A DNA stretch of 64,000 nt from contig NZ_AFNU02000007.1 in assembly GCF_000215935.2 (NCBI RefSeq), positions 1 through 64,000 on the forward strand, given 5' to 3'. The stretch's first letter is position 1, and each line of letters starts with the position of its first letter. The notes beneath the pieces were generated by a model that was given only the letters and a program-made list of their open reading frames with translations, ran no database searches and had not been told where the DNA came from. The stretch comes from Haloplasma contractile SSD-17B. GTDB taxonomy: Bacteria; Bacillota_I; Bacilli_A; Haloplasmatales; Haloplasmataceae. Made by a program: the position numbers and the translations under genes. Shown piece by piece: positions 34,468-42,470 of this stretch.

Positions 34468-34770
34468 TCGTATTGCCTCCTAATTGTATGCATAAATATG
34501 CTTATTTTTTATATGATTAAATGATACTCCCATTGATTGTTGTGCTTAAGAATGTGCTTCTTTTTTATATACATCATCTATTTATTAGCATACTCATCAA
34601 TTCATAACGTATACAAGGACTAAAAAGCTCATTAGATCGTTTGTATATTTCATATAAGTTACGGATATTTAGAAGATATTATAAATCAACACTGTTACAA
34701 ATTACTAAAATTTGGTAAACTATAGATGTGCTAAAAGTTTATTAAATATGAGTTTTTTTGGAGGGACAAT
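34468..34770. other. Divergent promoter region
   Basis: It lies between fabV (-) and the DUF2785 gene (+) and must hold both promoters. TTGGTAAACTATAGA-type sequence precedes the plus gene, but I found no certain -35/-10 pair. Confidence 0.4.
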
Positions 34771-35607
34771 ATGAAAATAGATCGTATTCAATTAAAACAA
34801 TTATTATTTAGAATTAAAGAGGACAAATTTATGATACCAAACGGGTATAAAGCAGCATCACTTGGTCATGCAATGATTACCCATATTGGTGATACTGACC
34901 CCATTCTAAGGGATGAACTTATTTATGAAGTGTTAGAAAATTGGACTTTAAACGATGTGTTTACAATTGAGGAAGTAAAAGACTTTCTAGAAATTGCCTT
35001 TGATGATCAACACTTGTTCTTTAGAATAGGAGACAAACATGATAATTCCGTATTTACACGGACATTTTCACTTTTATTTATTGCCGCTGCACTTTACAAA
35101 CATAATATAAACCCCTACCTATCTAAAGATGACATCATATCATATTTAGATAAAATAATTAGCTATCTAGAAAGAGAAGTCGATGTACGTGGTTTTGTTA
35201 AGGAGAAAGGATGGGCTCATAGTGTCGCTCACTGCTCAGACGTTTTAGGGCAGTTTGCTAAGTGTGATGAATTAGAGACATCAGACCATAAAAAGATTCT
35301 AAATGCTATAGCTAACAAAATTGCACACCGGAAATATACCTACATTGATGAAGAAGACGAGCGTGCTGTAACTGCCGTTATGAATGTAATTAGAAAAGAG
35401 CATGTATCACAAGATGAATTTTGCACTTGGATAAATGACTTGGTTCAAATAGGTACACTTAAGATATTCCCAGATGACTCAGTCATTCATGTGAATGTAA
35501 AACACTTCTTACGTAGTTTATATTTTAGATTAATAAATGAAGAACAATTCAATCAAGTTTTAAATGTATTAAAAGATGCCCTTTGTCGCATGAACCGATT
35601 TAATTAA
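34771..35607 (+). CDS. DUF2785 family protein
   Basis: A 278-residue helical protein. The central RGFVKEKGWAHSVAHCSDVL matches the DUF2785 hallmark with its HSVAH motif, and the repeated helices on either side look like a HEAT-type solenoid. The function is unknown in the family; the two His residues could bind metal. TTGGAGGGAC precedes the ATG. Monocistronic. Confidence 0.85.
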   Translation: MKIDRIQLKQLLFRIKEDKFMIPNGYKAASLGHAMITHIGDTDPILRDELIYEVLENWTLNDVFTIEEVKDFLEIAFDDQHLFFRIGDKHDNSVFTRTFSLLFIAAALYKHNINPYLSKDDIISYLDKIISYLEREVDVRGFVKEKGWAHSVAHCSDVLGQFAKCDELETSDHKKILNAIANKIAHRKYTYIDEEDERAVTAVMNVIRKEHVSQDEFCTWINDLVQIGTLKIFPDDSVIHVNVKHFLRSLYFRLINEEQFNQVLNVLKDALCRMNRFN

Positions 35608-35610
35608 CCA

Positions 35611-35653
35611 CAAAAAGATCCGCTAACGATCGTTCGTTAACGGATTTTTTTTA
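35611..35653. terminator. Bidirectional terminator
   Basis: The stem ATCCGCTAACGA/TTCGTTAACGGAT is flanked by A- and T-runs, between convergent genes ending at 35607 (+) and 35655 (-). Confidence 0.9.
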
Positions 35654-35654
35654 G

Positions 35655-36305
35655 TTACTCAGTTTCATTTATTATAGATAATAAATGTTGTTTAGCATCC
35701 TGATCATCAAGATTATATCCTTTTACATGTACGGTATTCCCGTTTGTTTTAATGTCCAATTTTGAGAATGTTTTGCCTTCTGGATAATAGATTCGAATCG
35801 TTTGAGTAAAATCATAGTGTTGATTGACATTGGGAATGATGATATTCTTTTTCATTAGTTCATGGTTGTAATTCTTAACAAAGTATTTAAACTTTACAAT
35901 ATTATTTTTTGTAAATTCTAATGAGTCATTCGGAAAGTAATAATCTTTATTATAAAGTTTCCTGTGGTGGGGAGAGTTAATTGTAAGTTTACTATTATTC
36001 ATATTTACATGGACAGGTTCAACATAGTTTTGCATATAGTTAGTTGATATAACTTCAACATTTATTTGGTTTGAGTCGGATGACGGAAGAAACTCTACAT
36101 TATAGTTATAGACATCTAATTCTATTTCATCTACCAAATTATATTGATTCTTAATTACTTTATTCTCTACACCAATCGGATATGGTTTGGACTCAATAGT
36201 TATTATTTCTATATGTTCAAAAACTTCATACCCGATTCCACCCATTCCAATCAGTGTAATTAAAATCCCAACAAGAATTGTTTTAGTCTTTATCTTTAAT
36301 TTCAT
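35655..36305 (-). CDS. DUF4097-like membrane-anchored protein
   Basis: A 216-residue protein with one N-terminal transmembrane helix (KTILVGILITLIGMGGIGYE) and an outer strand-rich domain of short repeating beta turns (VDEIELDVYNYNVEFLPSSD, KLDIKTNGNTVHVKGYNL) as in DUF4097/putative-adhesin proteins. It overlaps the stop of the HAAS gene by one base, so it is coupled. This is the usual third member of PadR-HAAS-DUF4097 operons, which are thought to act in envelope stress. Confidence 0.72.
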   Translation of the reverse strand: MKLKIKTKTILVGILITLIGMGGIGYEVFEHIEIITIESKPYPIGVENKVIKNQYNLVDEIELDVYNYNVEFLPSSDSNQINVEVISTNYMQNYVEPVHVNMNNSKLTINSPHHRKLYNKDYYFPNDSLEFTKNNIVKFKYFVKNYNHELMKKNIIIPNVNQHYDFTQTIRIYYPEGKTFSKLDIKTNGNTVHVKGYNLDDQDAKQHLLSIINETE

Positions 36306-38077
36306 TAGTCTCTCACCTCTAATATGACACGTTTAAATAATCGATGGCTCATATAATATATCTTTGCAAATAAGGTCGAAACACAACGATTAATGAATTT
36401 GAAGATAGAATCAATACTAGCTGTTGAACCAATTGTTATTACAAATATTCCTAAACACACAAGACCAGGATATAAATAAACATAATGAAACTTAAACGCT
36501 GCAACTAAAAACCCGGTCATAAATCCTAGAAGTAACAATGAACCGATTGCACTTAAAAGTGCGACGATCAAATAGAGCGAAAAATAGATTGTTTTACTTG
36601 CTACATAACAGAATGATAAAAATAAATAGAATCCAATATAGATCATTGTAAATAAGAACTTGCAGAAAAGCATGATTGGTATTAGAAAGAGTGTGAACAT
36701 TAAATGGTGTTGCCCGTAATTCGTTTGTTTACTTAATTTACGTTCAAATTTTCGAGTCTGCTTCACGCTTCTTAATTCTGATTTTTGTAATTTCTTTTCA
36801 GCCTTTCGAATTGCTTTTAGTTCTATTTTTTGAGAATTCAATAGTGCTCTACTTTTCCTCCTACTTAGAGTATTATTACCCTTCATGCTATTTGCATGTT
36901 GATTAATCGCCATTGTATAGTCATATCGTGCATCTGCATTTGGTTCATGTTCATCCGCATCAAATCTTTTTGGTATCTGTTTTTCTTTGGTTAAACATTT
37001 GTATTCAGCAGAAATTTGTTTTCTCAGAAGTCTTGCGTCTTTAAATTTAGATATTGTTTTTGCAGAGTCATTGGATTTAACTTTAGATTTATTCATAGGT
37101 TGTTTGTTCGCTTGTTTCTCTGAAACATTCAATATGAGGTTTTCTTTAGTTCGTGTATAGTCACGTTCTGCCTTTACTGCGTTTAGTTCTAATCGCTTAA
37201 GAGCATTATGTTCATCTAAAATCTGATTCATTTTACGTTTACCATGCTGCACGCCTTTTTTTCCTTTAAAATAAGCTGCCATTGCTAAAGACTTAATAGC
37301 ATTATAGGCTACAATTATAGATTTTCTAATGACCGCAAGCACATTCATAGTCCCTTTTTTCATACGTGCTAGAAAGGGGTCAGCCTCTAATTTGTCATTA
37401 ACTGTACCTTTAGTACTGTAATCATGTTGATCCTGGATTAGTTTGTTTTTTACTTCTAGTTGATTTACATTGTTTACTTCCCGATTGTGACCGTGCTTCT
37501 GTCCGCCTTCTACCTCAGGCTGATTGTCATACTGATTTTCATTGTTATAGTCTGCTTCAGAATCACCATTAAGTAGAGCTTTTTCTTTTGTTTGTTTCCC
37601 TTTTTTTATCTCTATATCAGTCTGTATAGTGTTTGAATCATAATCATGAGCTACTTCAGAATCTTTGACGTCAGTCAATACATCTTGACTGAGTTCATTA
37701 TCAGATAAGTCAGGTGTATAGGTTTCATCAATTCCATCATATCTATCTTTATTTTTTCCTACATTCTTTTCAAGTTGTTCCTTCGTTTCCCGTAATAAAT
37801 AAGTCTGTTCTTCTTTGTGCTGTTTCACTTTTACTATTTCATGTTCACGGCTAGTTACTAACTCATCACAGTCTTTGCTAATTCGATATGCATCATAAAT
37901 TTCGCGAACTAACTCTTTAATATTTCCAAAATCTTTAACCGCTTCGACCTGAGACTTTCCCTCTTTTACTTTTTGATCAATTACATCTGAATATTCAGTT
38001 AATATGTCTTCGCGTTCGTTTTCATTCAAAATAATCAACTTATTTTCTAATGTTTTTAAAAATGTTTGCTTATCCAT
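36305..38077 (-). CDS. HAAS-domain (DUF1700-like) membrane protein with long charged insertion
   Basis: A 590-residue protein. Residues 1-70 are the HAAS signaling domain (FLKTLENKLIILNENEREDI, then VEAVKDFGNIKELVREIYDA). Residues about 70-430 are highly charged (Lys, Glu, Asn, Asp, Gln), without recognised domain and probably helical or disordered. Residues about 455-560 hold four transmembrane segments. HAAS proteins are usually near 200 residues, so the insertion of about 360 residues is unusual. It starts four bases after padR ends. In this family the HAAS domain is thought to contact the PadR partner. Confidence 0.8.
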   Translation of the reverse strand: MDKQTFLKTLENKLIILNENEREDILTEYSDVIDQKVKEGKSQVEAVKDFGNIKELVREIYDAYRISKDCDELVTSREHEIVKVKQHKEEQTYLLRETKEQLEKNVGKNKDRYDGIDETYTPDLSDNELSQDVLTDVKDSEVAHDYDSNTIQTDIEIKKGKQTKEKALLNGDSEADYNNENQYDNQPEVEGGQKHGHNREVNNVNQLEVKNKLIQDQHDYSTKGTVNDKLEADPFLARMKKGTMNVLAVIRKSIIVAYNAIKSLAMAAYFKGKKGVQHGKRKMNQILDEHNALKRLELNAVKAERDYTRTKENLILNVSEKQANKQPMNKSKVKSNDSAKTISKFKDARLLRKQISAEYKCLTKEKQIPKRFDADEHEPNADARYDYTMAINQHANSMKGNNTLSRRKSRALLNSQKIELKAIRKAEKKLQKSELRSVKQTRKFERKLSKQTNYGQHHLMFTLFLIPIMLFCKFLFTMIYIGFYLFLSFCYVASKTIYFSLYLIVALLSAIGSLLLLGFMTGFLVAAFKFHYVYLYPGLVCLGIFVITIGSTASIDSIFKFINRCVSTLFAKIYYMSHRLFKRVILEVRD

Positions 38078-38081
38078 ATTC

Positions 38082-38390
38082 CTACCCTCCTATATAACGG
38101 TCAATGTTTTTAGAGAACACCTTCCATTCATTTAATAATGCACGATAATGTTCTTTTCCTAGGGAAGTTAAACGATAGTATTTTCTCCTAGGCCCCTCAC
38201 TTGATTTTTCATAATAGGTATCAAAATAATTTTCATTCGTCAGTCGTTTTAGTAAAGGATAAATTGTTCCTTCTTTAACCTCAATCACTTCATTTACTTT
38301 TTGTACTAATTCATAACCATATATATCTTTTTTAGCTACTACATGTAGGACAATCATCTCGAGAACCCCTTTTTTAAACTGGGTATTCAA
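38082..38390 (-). CDS. PadR family transcriptional regulator
   Basis: A 102-residue PadR. It begins NTQFKKGVLEMIVLHVVAKK, the standard PadR opening, which together with GGTGATAGG just upstream fixes the TTG start at 38390. The winged helix includes DIYGYELVQKVNEVIEVKEG, TIYPLLKRL and GPRRKYYRLTSLGKEHY. It is the first gene of the operon with the HAAS and DUF4097 genes. Four copies of an imperfect palindrome upstream are its probable operators, implying autoregulation. Confidence 0.93.
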   Translation of the reverse strand: MNTQFKKGVLEMIVLHVVAKKDIYGYELVQKVNEVIEVKEGTIYPLLKRLTNENYFDTYYEKSSEGPRRKYYRLTSLGKEHYRALLNEWKVFSKNIDRYIGG

Positions 38391-38432
38391 ACCTATCACC
38401 GCCAATTCTACTATTATCAGTCTACATACTCA

Positions 38433-38568
38433 GTACTGTGCAATACCTAATAATGTGTAAAAAATATATTACTAGGTATCACCTAGTAGTAGGTTTTTAA
38501 AAAACTACTTGGTATTAGATAGTAGTCACACATTCATTTTATGACAACTACTATGTATTGTCAAGTAG
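38433..38568. repeat. Array of four PadR-operator-like palindromes
   Basis: Four 21-bp sites share the form YTAYT-n11-AGTA with GTAT at the same inner position. They lie at 38433-38453 (read on the minus strand), 38469-38489, 38505-38525 and 38548-38568 (plus strand). Centre spacings are about 36, 36 and 43 bases. The nearest lies about 45-65 bases before the padR start and would overlap a minus-strand -35 (TTGCAC). This is the only such array in the window. Confidence 0.7.
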
Positions 38569-38715
38569 TGTATCCTATTTTTTCCATAAATATCACAAAC
38601 ATTGACGTTTCGAGTTTAAATGAGTGATTATATTCTTCTTTAGATGAGACATCGTATTGAGTTTGTCTGAATCAGACGTTATTGTTTACTATTTTGGGTT
38701 ATATCTAATAAAGTT

Positions 38716-38741
38716 TAAAAAGCCCACCCTTAGATGGACTC
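38716..38741 (-). terminator. Rho-independent terminator
   Basis: The stem AGTCCA/TGGGCT has a five-T tail on the minus strand, right after the gene ending at 38747. Confidence 0.7.
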
Positions 38742-38746
38742 ATATT

Positions 38747-39259
38747 TTAACTATTGTTAGATTTCGAAACTTCTACCAGGTTTCTGATTCCAGATACAAC
38801 GTTTATAGCTTCTACTGAATCAAAATTCTCCTCTAAAATTGTGACTGCATAATTGTGTGGTCTCATGGTAAAGAAGTTCGATGTACTTGAAACGTCGATC
38901 ACCTTTTGTTCTCCATCATAAATGTTAAAGTTACGACCACGTATGTTTCCATCTATTCGGTACTCTTTGCCTTGTTGGTTCGTATAGACGTACTTTCGTG
39001 AAAAAAAAGTAAACAACTGTTTAATTTCACCAATTTGGTTATCCATATGATCATACATTAACCACGTTGGTCTAAAAGAAAATGCACGAATTCTCCCTTT
39101 TGAAATTAGTTCATCATGAGGACTTGTAATCGTCAACTTTCTTCTAAAGCTAAAATATTGATAGTTTATAGTTGCAATTACCTGTTCGTGCTCATCATAA
39201 ACAGGTGCTGTTCCACTTCTTATAATTTTATCAGGCATCATTAAGACTCTAGCGCACAT
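38747..39259 (-). CDS. LURP-one-related (YxjI/tubby-like) protein
   Basis: A 170-residue beta-rich protein. The alternating strands KRKLTITSPHDE-type start, GRIRAFSFRPTWLMYD, GEIKQLFTFFSRKYVYT and YRIDGNIRGRNFNIYD reproduce the YxjI/LOR barrel repeat, followed by a final hydrophobic helix region (NYAVTILEENFDSVEAINVV). The role of bacterial LOR proteins is unknown; phospholipid binding is proposed for the fold. GAAGGGAG precedes the ATG by about nine bases. Monocistronic. Confidence 0.78.
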   Translation of the reverse strand: MCARVLMMPDKIIRSGTAPVYDEHEQVIATINYQYFSFRRKLTITSPHDELISKGRIRAFSFRPTWLMYDHMDNQIGEIKQLFTFFSRKYVYTNQQGKEYRIDGNIRGRNFNIYDGEQKVIDVSSTSNFFTMRPHNYAVTILEENFDSVEAINVVSGIRNLVEVSKSNNS

Positions 39260-39350
39260 ACCATCATACTCCCTTCATTATTCTGACACTATTATACAAT
39301 ATATGGAAGGAATTGTGTACTAGTTTTTGCTTATTTAAAATGAAGGTATA

Positions 39351-39394
39351 AAAAAAGCTTAAACTCTTATCAGTTGAGGAGTTTAAACTTTTAT
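39351..39394 (-). terminator. Rho-independent terminator
   Basis: GCTTAAACTC pairs with GAGTTTAAACT around a short loop, with a T-run on the minus strand, after the gene ending at 39411. Confidence 0.8.
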
Positions 39395-39410
39395 GTCTTT
39401 TACTGCCCTG

Positions 39411-39626
39411 TTATTCGTTATCTTTGTTTTTCAAACGTTCTACGATCTTTTGTTGAATTTCCATATTTGAGTCAGCATAAATTATCTCTTGATCAACAGC
39501 AGCATACACCTTATCTTTATACGACTTGCAAACACCTACACAGGTAGATTTTATTGTTTCATTTGGTAATTTCTTTTTTAATCCCTCAGTATCTACACCC
39601 GAACAATGTGGACAAACTCTAATCAT
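39411..39626 (-). CDS. DUF1450-like (YuzB-type) small Cys protein
   Basis: A 71-residue protein with CPHCSG near the N-terminus and CVGVCKSY in the middle. The arrangement resembles DUF1450/YuzB (Cys pair, glycine-rich GVC, then a strand YAAVDQEIIYADS and a helix). The two Cys pairs may bind metal or form disulfides. TGGAGG precedes the ATG. Function unknown. Confidence 0.65.
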   Translation of the reverse strand: MIRVCPHCSGVDTEGLKKKLPNETIKSTCVGVCKSYKDKVYAAVDQEIIYADSNMEIQQKIVERLKNKDNE

Positions 39627-39757
39627 ATCAGTACCTCCATTTTTTATAATGTATTTATTATATCATAGACAGAACAAATGTTGAATTTAAACGTTTATTA
39701 TTTATAAGAATTTCTGATTAGCTGCAATCCTTAATCAAACTATTTAATTATACAATT

Positions 39758-39801
39758 GAAAAATCGCTGATCATTCATAATGAACGACCAGCGATTTTTG
39801 C
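39758..39801 (-). terminator. Rho-independent terminator
   Basis: AAAAATCGCTG pairs with CAGCGATTTTT just past the tiny gene ending at 39825. Confidence 0.85.
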
Positions 39802-39824
39802 TTTAGACCCCTTATTTTTGTGAA

Positions 39825-39986
39825 CTATCCAAGTGTATAACAAGCACAACCAATGATAACTAATAGGATAAATAGAACAAGAATCAATGCATAAGAGTTA
39901 CTATATCCACCATAGCCATATGATTGGCATCCACATCCATAGCCACTTCCGTAACCATATCCGCTACCATAACCATATCCATACAT
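39825..39986 (-). CDS. YjcZ-type tiny transmembrane protein with Gly/Tyr-rich head
   Basis: A 53-residue protein starting [17 protein letters not shown] with a Cys pair (CGC). It ends in one hydrophobic helix, [16 protein letters not shown], followed by ACYTLG. The helix is the signature of the YjcZ/tiny-TM family of Bacillus spore-associated proteins. AAGGGGGG precedes the ATG. The related gene at 40120-40218 lies just upstream. Membrane or surface (possibly spore) location is inferred. Confidence 0.8.
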   Translation of the reverse strand: MYGYGYGSGYGYGSGYGCGCQSYGYGGYSNSYALILVLFILLVIIGCACYTLG

Positions 39987-40119
39987 AAGTAATCCCCCTT
40001 CCTAATATTTATTGAACTTATACCAAAGGTCTTATTAAATAATAGGAGTAGACTACTCCGTAAATTGAATACGAAGTAGTTACTGATATGAAACGCATAA
40101 ACTTAAGAAAAATTAATTT

Positions 40120-40218
40120 CTAGTAACCATATCCTGTCATACATGAACAACCAACAATTACTAATAAGATAAATAATACTAAGATAAATGAATAAGTGTT
40201 AGTATAACCACCAGCCAT
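40120..40218 (-). CDS. YjcZ-type tiny transmembrane protein
   Basis: A 32-residue protein, [19 protein letters not shown] then VIVGCSCMTGYGY. It is a paralogue of the protein at 39825-39986, with the same helix and the GC-x-C after it but without the Gly/Tyr head. GAAAGGGGG precedes the ATG. A hairpin without T-run lies between the two genes. Confidence 0.8.
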   Translation of the reverse strand: MAGGYTNTYSFILVLFILLVIVGCSCMTGYGY

Positions 40219-40576
40219 TTAAATTCCCCCTTTCGTAAGGTCTCAATATATACTATGACCATTTGCAGAACTTACATAGTGCTATCGTGTATTTTTTCAA
40301 TATTTGGTCAAATATCTTGAAACATGTATAAATTAAAGACCTATATAGCACAACGGCTATATAGGTATACTATGCTTGTATCCGTTATTCTGTAACTACT
40401 CTTTTAACTCGTTTTTTAAAAATTAATTAATTAATTATAATCAATATCATTCTAACGAAAAAGTTTTTAAATTTTTAATGTTACAAATATATGTTATTTA
40501 ATCGGTTACTCTGTACAGTCTGAAAGGAATCCCCTCTATACACTAATAGTAAGAACGTTAAAAGGAGGGATTATTG

Positions 40577-40771
40577 ATGTATTCACATGCATGTAGTTGT
40601 ATTGGTAGACCAACAGTTTTAAGAACTAGAGCAGGTAGAACTTATAGAGGATATGTTGAGCGAGTTACACCTAGAGGAGTCTATTATAGAGCTAAAGGTT
40701 TAAGCGTTGGCTTTTTCCCATTCTTTAGCATCGCTTCTATTGTATTACTATCCGCTTTATTCTGGTATTAG
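40577..40771 (+). CDS. Small basic protein with C-terminal hydrophobic tail
   Basis: A 64-residue protein. The N-terminal part (CSCIGRPTVLRTRAGRTYRG, then VERVTPRGVYYRA) looks like a short SH3/LSm-type barrel as in small Bacilli proteins of unknown role. The C-terminus (FFPFFSIASIVLLSALFWY) is one membrane helix. ATG at 40577 is preferred over TTG at 40574 because AAAGGAGGG lies eight bases before it. Divergent from the YjcZ pair, and perhaps produced under similar conditions. Confidence 0.7.
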   Translation: MYSHACSCIGRPTVLRTRAGRTYRGYVERVTPRGVYYRAKGLSVGFFPFFSIASIVLLSALFWY

Positions 40772-40780
40772 TTACTAGTA

Positions 40781-40808
40781 AGGTGCCGCGTAATCCGGCA
40801 CCTTTTTG
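40781..40808 (+). terminator. Rho-independent terminator
   Basis: AGGTGCCG pairs with CGGCACCT, followed by five T, directly after the small plus-strand gene. Confidence 0.9.
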
Positions 40809-40894
40809 ATTCCTGTTCATACAAATAATTTAGTAAAAAAGAAGCTAACATTAGCACTGTTAACTTCAGAATATCCCTTTATTTATCTTCTGAC

Positions 40895-41167
40895 TTAATT
40901 TTTTTCCTTCTGTTCAACATCTATGTCATATTTCTCTTTATAAACAGTCAGTTGTAAAAGACGAATTGCTTCTAAAACTCCTAAAATTAAAAAAACAGTT
41001 ATTACGGTAAATTATGACTCCTAATAATTCTGATCCTGCACCACTGCTAATGATTAGTAACAGCCCGATCGATATCCCAACAAAAATAAAAAGTTGTCCT
41101 ATACCACATACCAATAGACCAATTATATTTTGTTCATTTCTTGATTTTTTATTTTGTTTTTCCCCAT
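40895..41167 (-). pseudogene. Frameshifted two-helix membrane protein gene
   Basis: Reading on the minus strand from ATG at 41167 gives MGKNKIKNQEMNKI and then a stop. One base over, the frame continues IIGLLVCGIGQLFIFVGISI through a first membrane helix. Near 41000 the original frame resumes with VITVFLILGVLEAIRLLQLT (second helix) and ends KYDIDVEQKEKN at the stop at 40895. The two shifts compensate in length (91 codons exactly). This is either a decayed gene or an assembly with two indels. The family is unknown. Confidence 0.55.
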
Positions 41168-41288
41168 TAAAATTCCCACGGTTAATTCCTTGTTAATACC
41201 ATCATACTTCCATATTAAGTCACTCACATCACTTTATTTTCCACTTTTATTTGGTAGCATTTACAAACCATTATTTTGCTACCCACTG

Positions 41289-41317
41289 TTGACTTTTATT
41301 ACGTCATCTTGTAAAAT
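41289..41317 (+). promoter_or_regulatory. Sigma-A-type promoter of the 4Fe-4S gene
   Basis: TTGACT (41289-41294) and TAAAAT (41312-41317) are separated by exactly 17 bases, about 65 bases before the start codon. Confidence 0.75.
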
Positions 41318-41332
41318 ACCCCCTAGTGGTAT
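41316..41332. promoter_or_regulatory. CsoR/CstR-like operator
   Basis: ATACCCCCTAGTGGTAT is an ATACC-n7-GGTAT palindrome placed immediately after, and slightly overlapping, the -10 box. CsoR-family repressors (copper or persulfide sensing) bind ATACCC..GGGTAT-type sites in Bacillota. Confidence 0.6.
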
Positions 41333-41381
41333 GCATTTCTTCGCAGATAATAGCATACTATACATCAAGGAGGGTCATAAC

Positions 41382-41900
41382 ATGAAAAATTATAAATCAC
41401 ATATGAAATGGTCTTGGGTTATTATTGTTTCATTTTTTGTTTTATCAATCTACAATATTTGGTTTGGATTATTTGGATTTGTCTGTATGCTAACGCCAAT
41501 GGTTCATGCACTTCGTGGTAAAGGTAAGTTACATTGTGCAAAACATTGTCCTAGAGGTTCTTTCTTAGGAAAGTGGCTACCCTATATGTCACTAAATAAG
41601 CGATTACCTAAATTTATGACTAAGAAACCATTTAAACACGGTGTTTTGATTTTTATGATTCTGATGTTGAGTTTTTCACTCTATCATTCTGGATTCGAAC
41701 CTAAAAAAGTGGCAATGTCACTATTCCGCTTCATGGGAGCCTCATTTATAGTAGGTATTCTATTGGGCGTTATTTATAAACCAAGAAGTTGGTGTGCAAT
41801 CTGTCCTATGGGACACGCTACAGGACTGATTGATAAAGGATTAAAGAATCAAAAGAAAAAGAAGAATGCAAACAACACTAAAAAACAACTAAATTACTAA
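41382..41900 (+). CDS. 4Fe-4S-binding membrane protein (NapH/MauN-like)
   Basis: A 172-residue protein with about three or four membrane helices. The Cys motifs are LHCAKHCPRGSFLGKWL at about residues 48-64 and SWCAICPMGHATGLI near residue 145, spaced as in short NapH/ferredoxin-like electron-transfer proteins. The tail is Lys/Asn-rich. ATG at 41382 follows AAGGAGGG; the longer open frame upstream spans the promoter and is not coding. Because of the CsoR-like operator, control by copper or reactive sulfur is suggested. Membrane electron transfer is the likely role. Confidence 0.8.
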   Translation: MKNYKSHMKWSWVIIVSFFVLSIYNIWFGLFGFVCMLTPMVHALRGKGKLHCAKHCPRGSFLGKWLPYMSLNKRLPKFMTKKPFKHGVLIFMILMLSFSLYHSGFEPKKVAMSLFRFMGASFIVGILLGVIYKPRSWCAICPMGHATGLIDKGLKNQKKKKNANNTKKQLNY

Positions 41901-41905
41901 TATGC

Positions 41906-41947
41906 AAATGAACCTCCACATCTAATATGATAAAGAGGTTCATTTTT
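41906..41947. terminator. Bidirectional terminator
   Basis: AAATGAACCTC pairs with GAGGTTCATTTTT between the 4Fe-4S gene and the convergent GNAT gene. Confidence 0.85.
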
Positions 41948-41973
41948 AATTTAGATACCACTATTTATTGTCG

Positions 41974-42402
41974 TTATTCTAAGTCATACACATACATGAT
42001 ATCATCATCATTTTCCATGTATCCACCTGTATATTCATACAATCCTTTTGCTGCTAGATTTGAATCGTTTGTTAATACAAACAATTCATTCGCCTGATAC
42101 ACCTTACCTATTTCTTTCAATTTTTTAATTAGTTTCGTTCCTATACCTTCTCGTCTTTTCCCATTAAACACATCAATTGAGTAGAGGAATAGTTTTGTCT
42201 TATCTGAGTTTGGCATATTAAGTAGATAAGCATATAAGAATCCACATGCCTCTACCTCGTTTTTATATGCTACAAGCAATATGTTATGGTGATTTCTAAA
42301 AAAAGAAGGATTAGCACGTTGAATATGTAATTCTGCTTTTTTAAATAATACGTCTAATAATGCCTTGTCATACTGATCAACTCGTTTGATACTTATACTC
42401 AT
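41974..42402 (-). CDS. GNAT family N-acetyltransferase
   Basis: A 142-residue acetyltransferase. Strands EACGFLYAYLLNMP and KLFLYSIDVFNGKRREGIGT contain the acetyl-CoA pyrophosphate loop (RREGIG-x-x-L). NDSNLAAKGLYEYTGGYMEN is the C-terminal motif found in AAC(3)-I-like and related members. The substrate is unknown. GAAGGGAG precedes the ATG. Monocistronic. Confidence 0.85.
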   Translation of the reverse strand: MSISIKRVDQYDKALLDVLFKKAELHIQRANPSFFRNHHNILLVAYKNEVEACGFLYAYLLNMPNSDKTKLFLYSIDVFNGKRREGIGTKLIKKLKEIGKVYQANELFVLTNDSNLAAKGLYEYTGGYMENDDDIMYVYDLE

Positions 42403-42470
42403 CTTTTCCTAACTCCCTTCAGTTCTTTATCCAAATAATACAATATAAATGATCTTTTCTGAAGCGGCTT

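Noticed and set aside
41154-41381. N-terminal extension of the 4Fe-4S protein upstream of 41382
   Set aside because: The stretch covers the promoter and operator, and AAGGAGGG lies before the ATG at 41382, so the extension is not coding.
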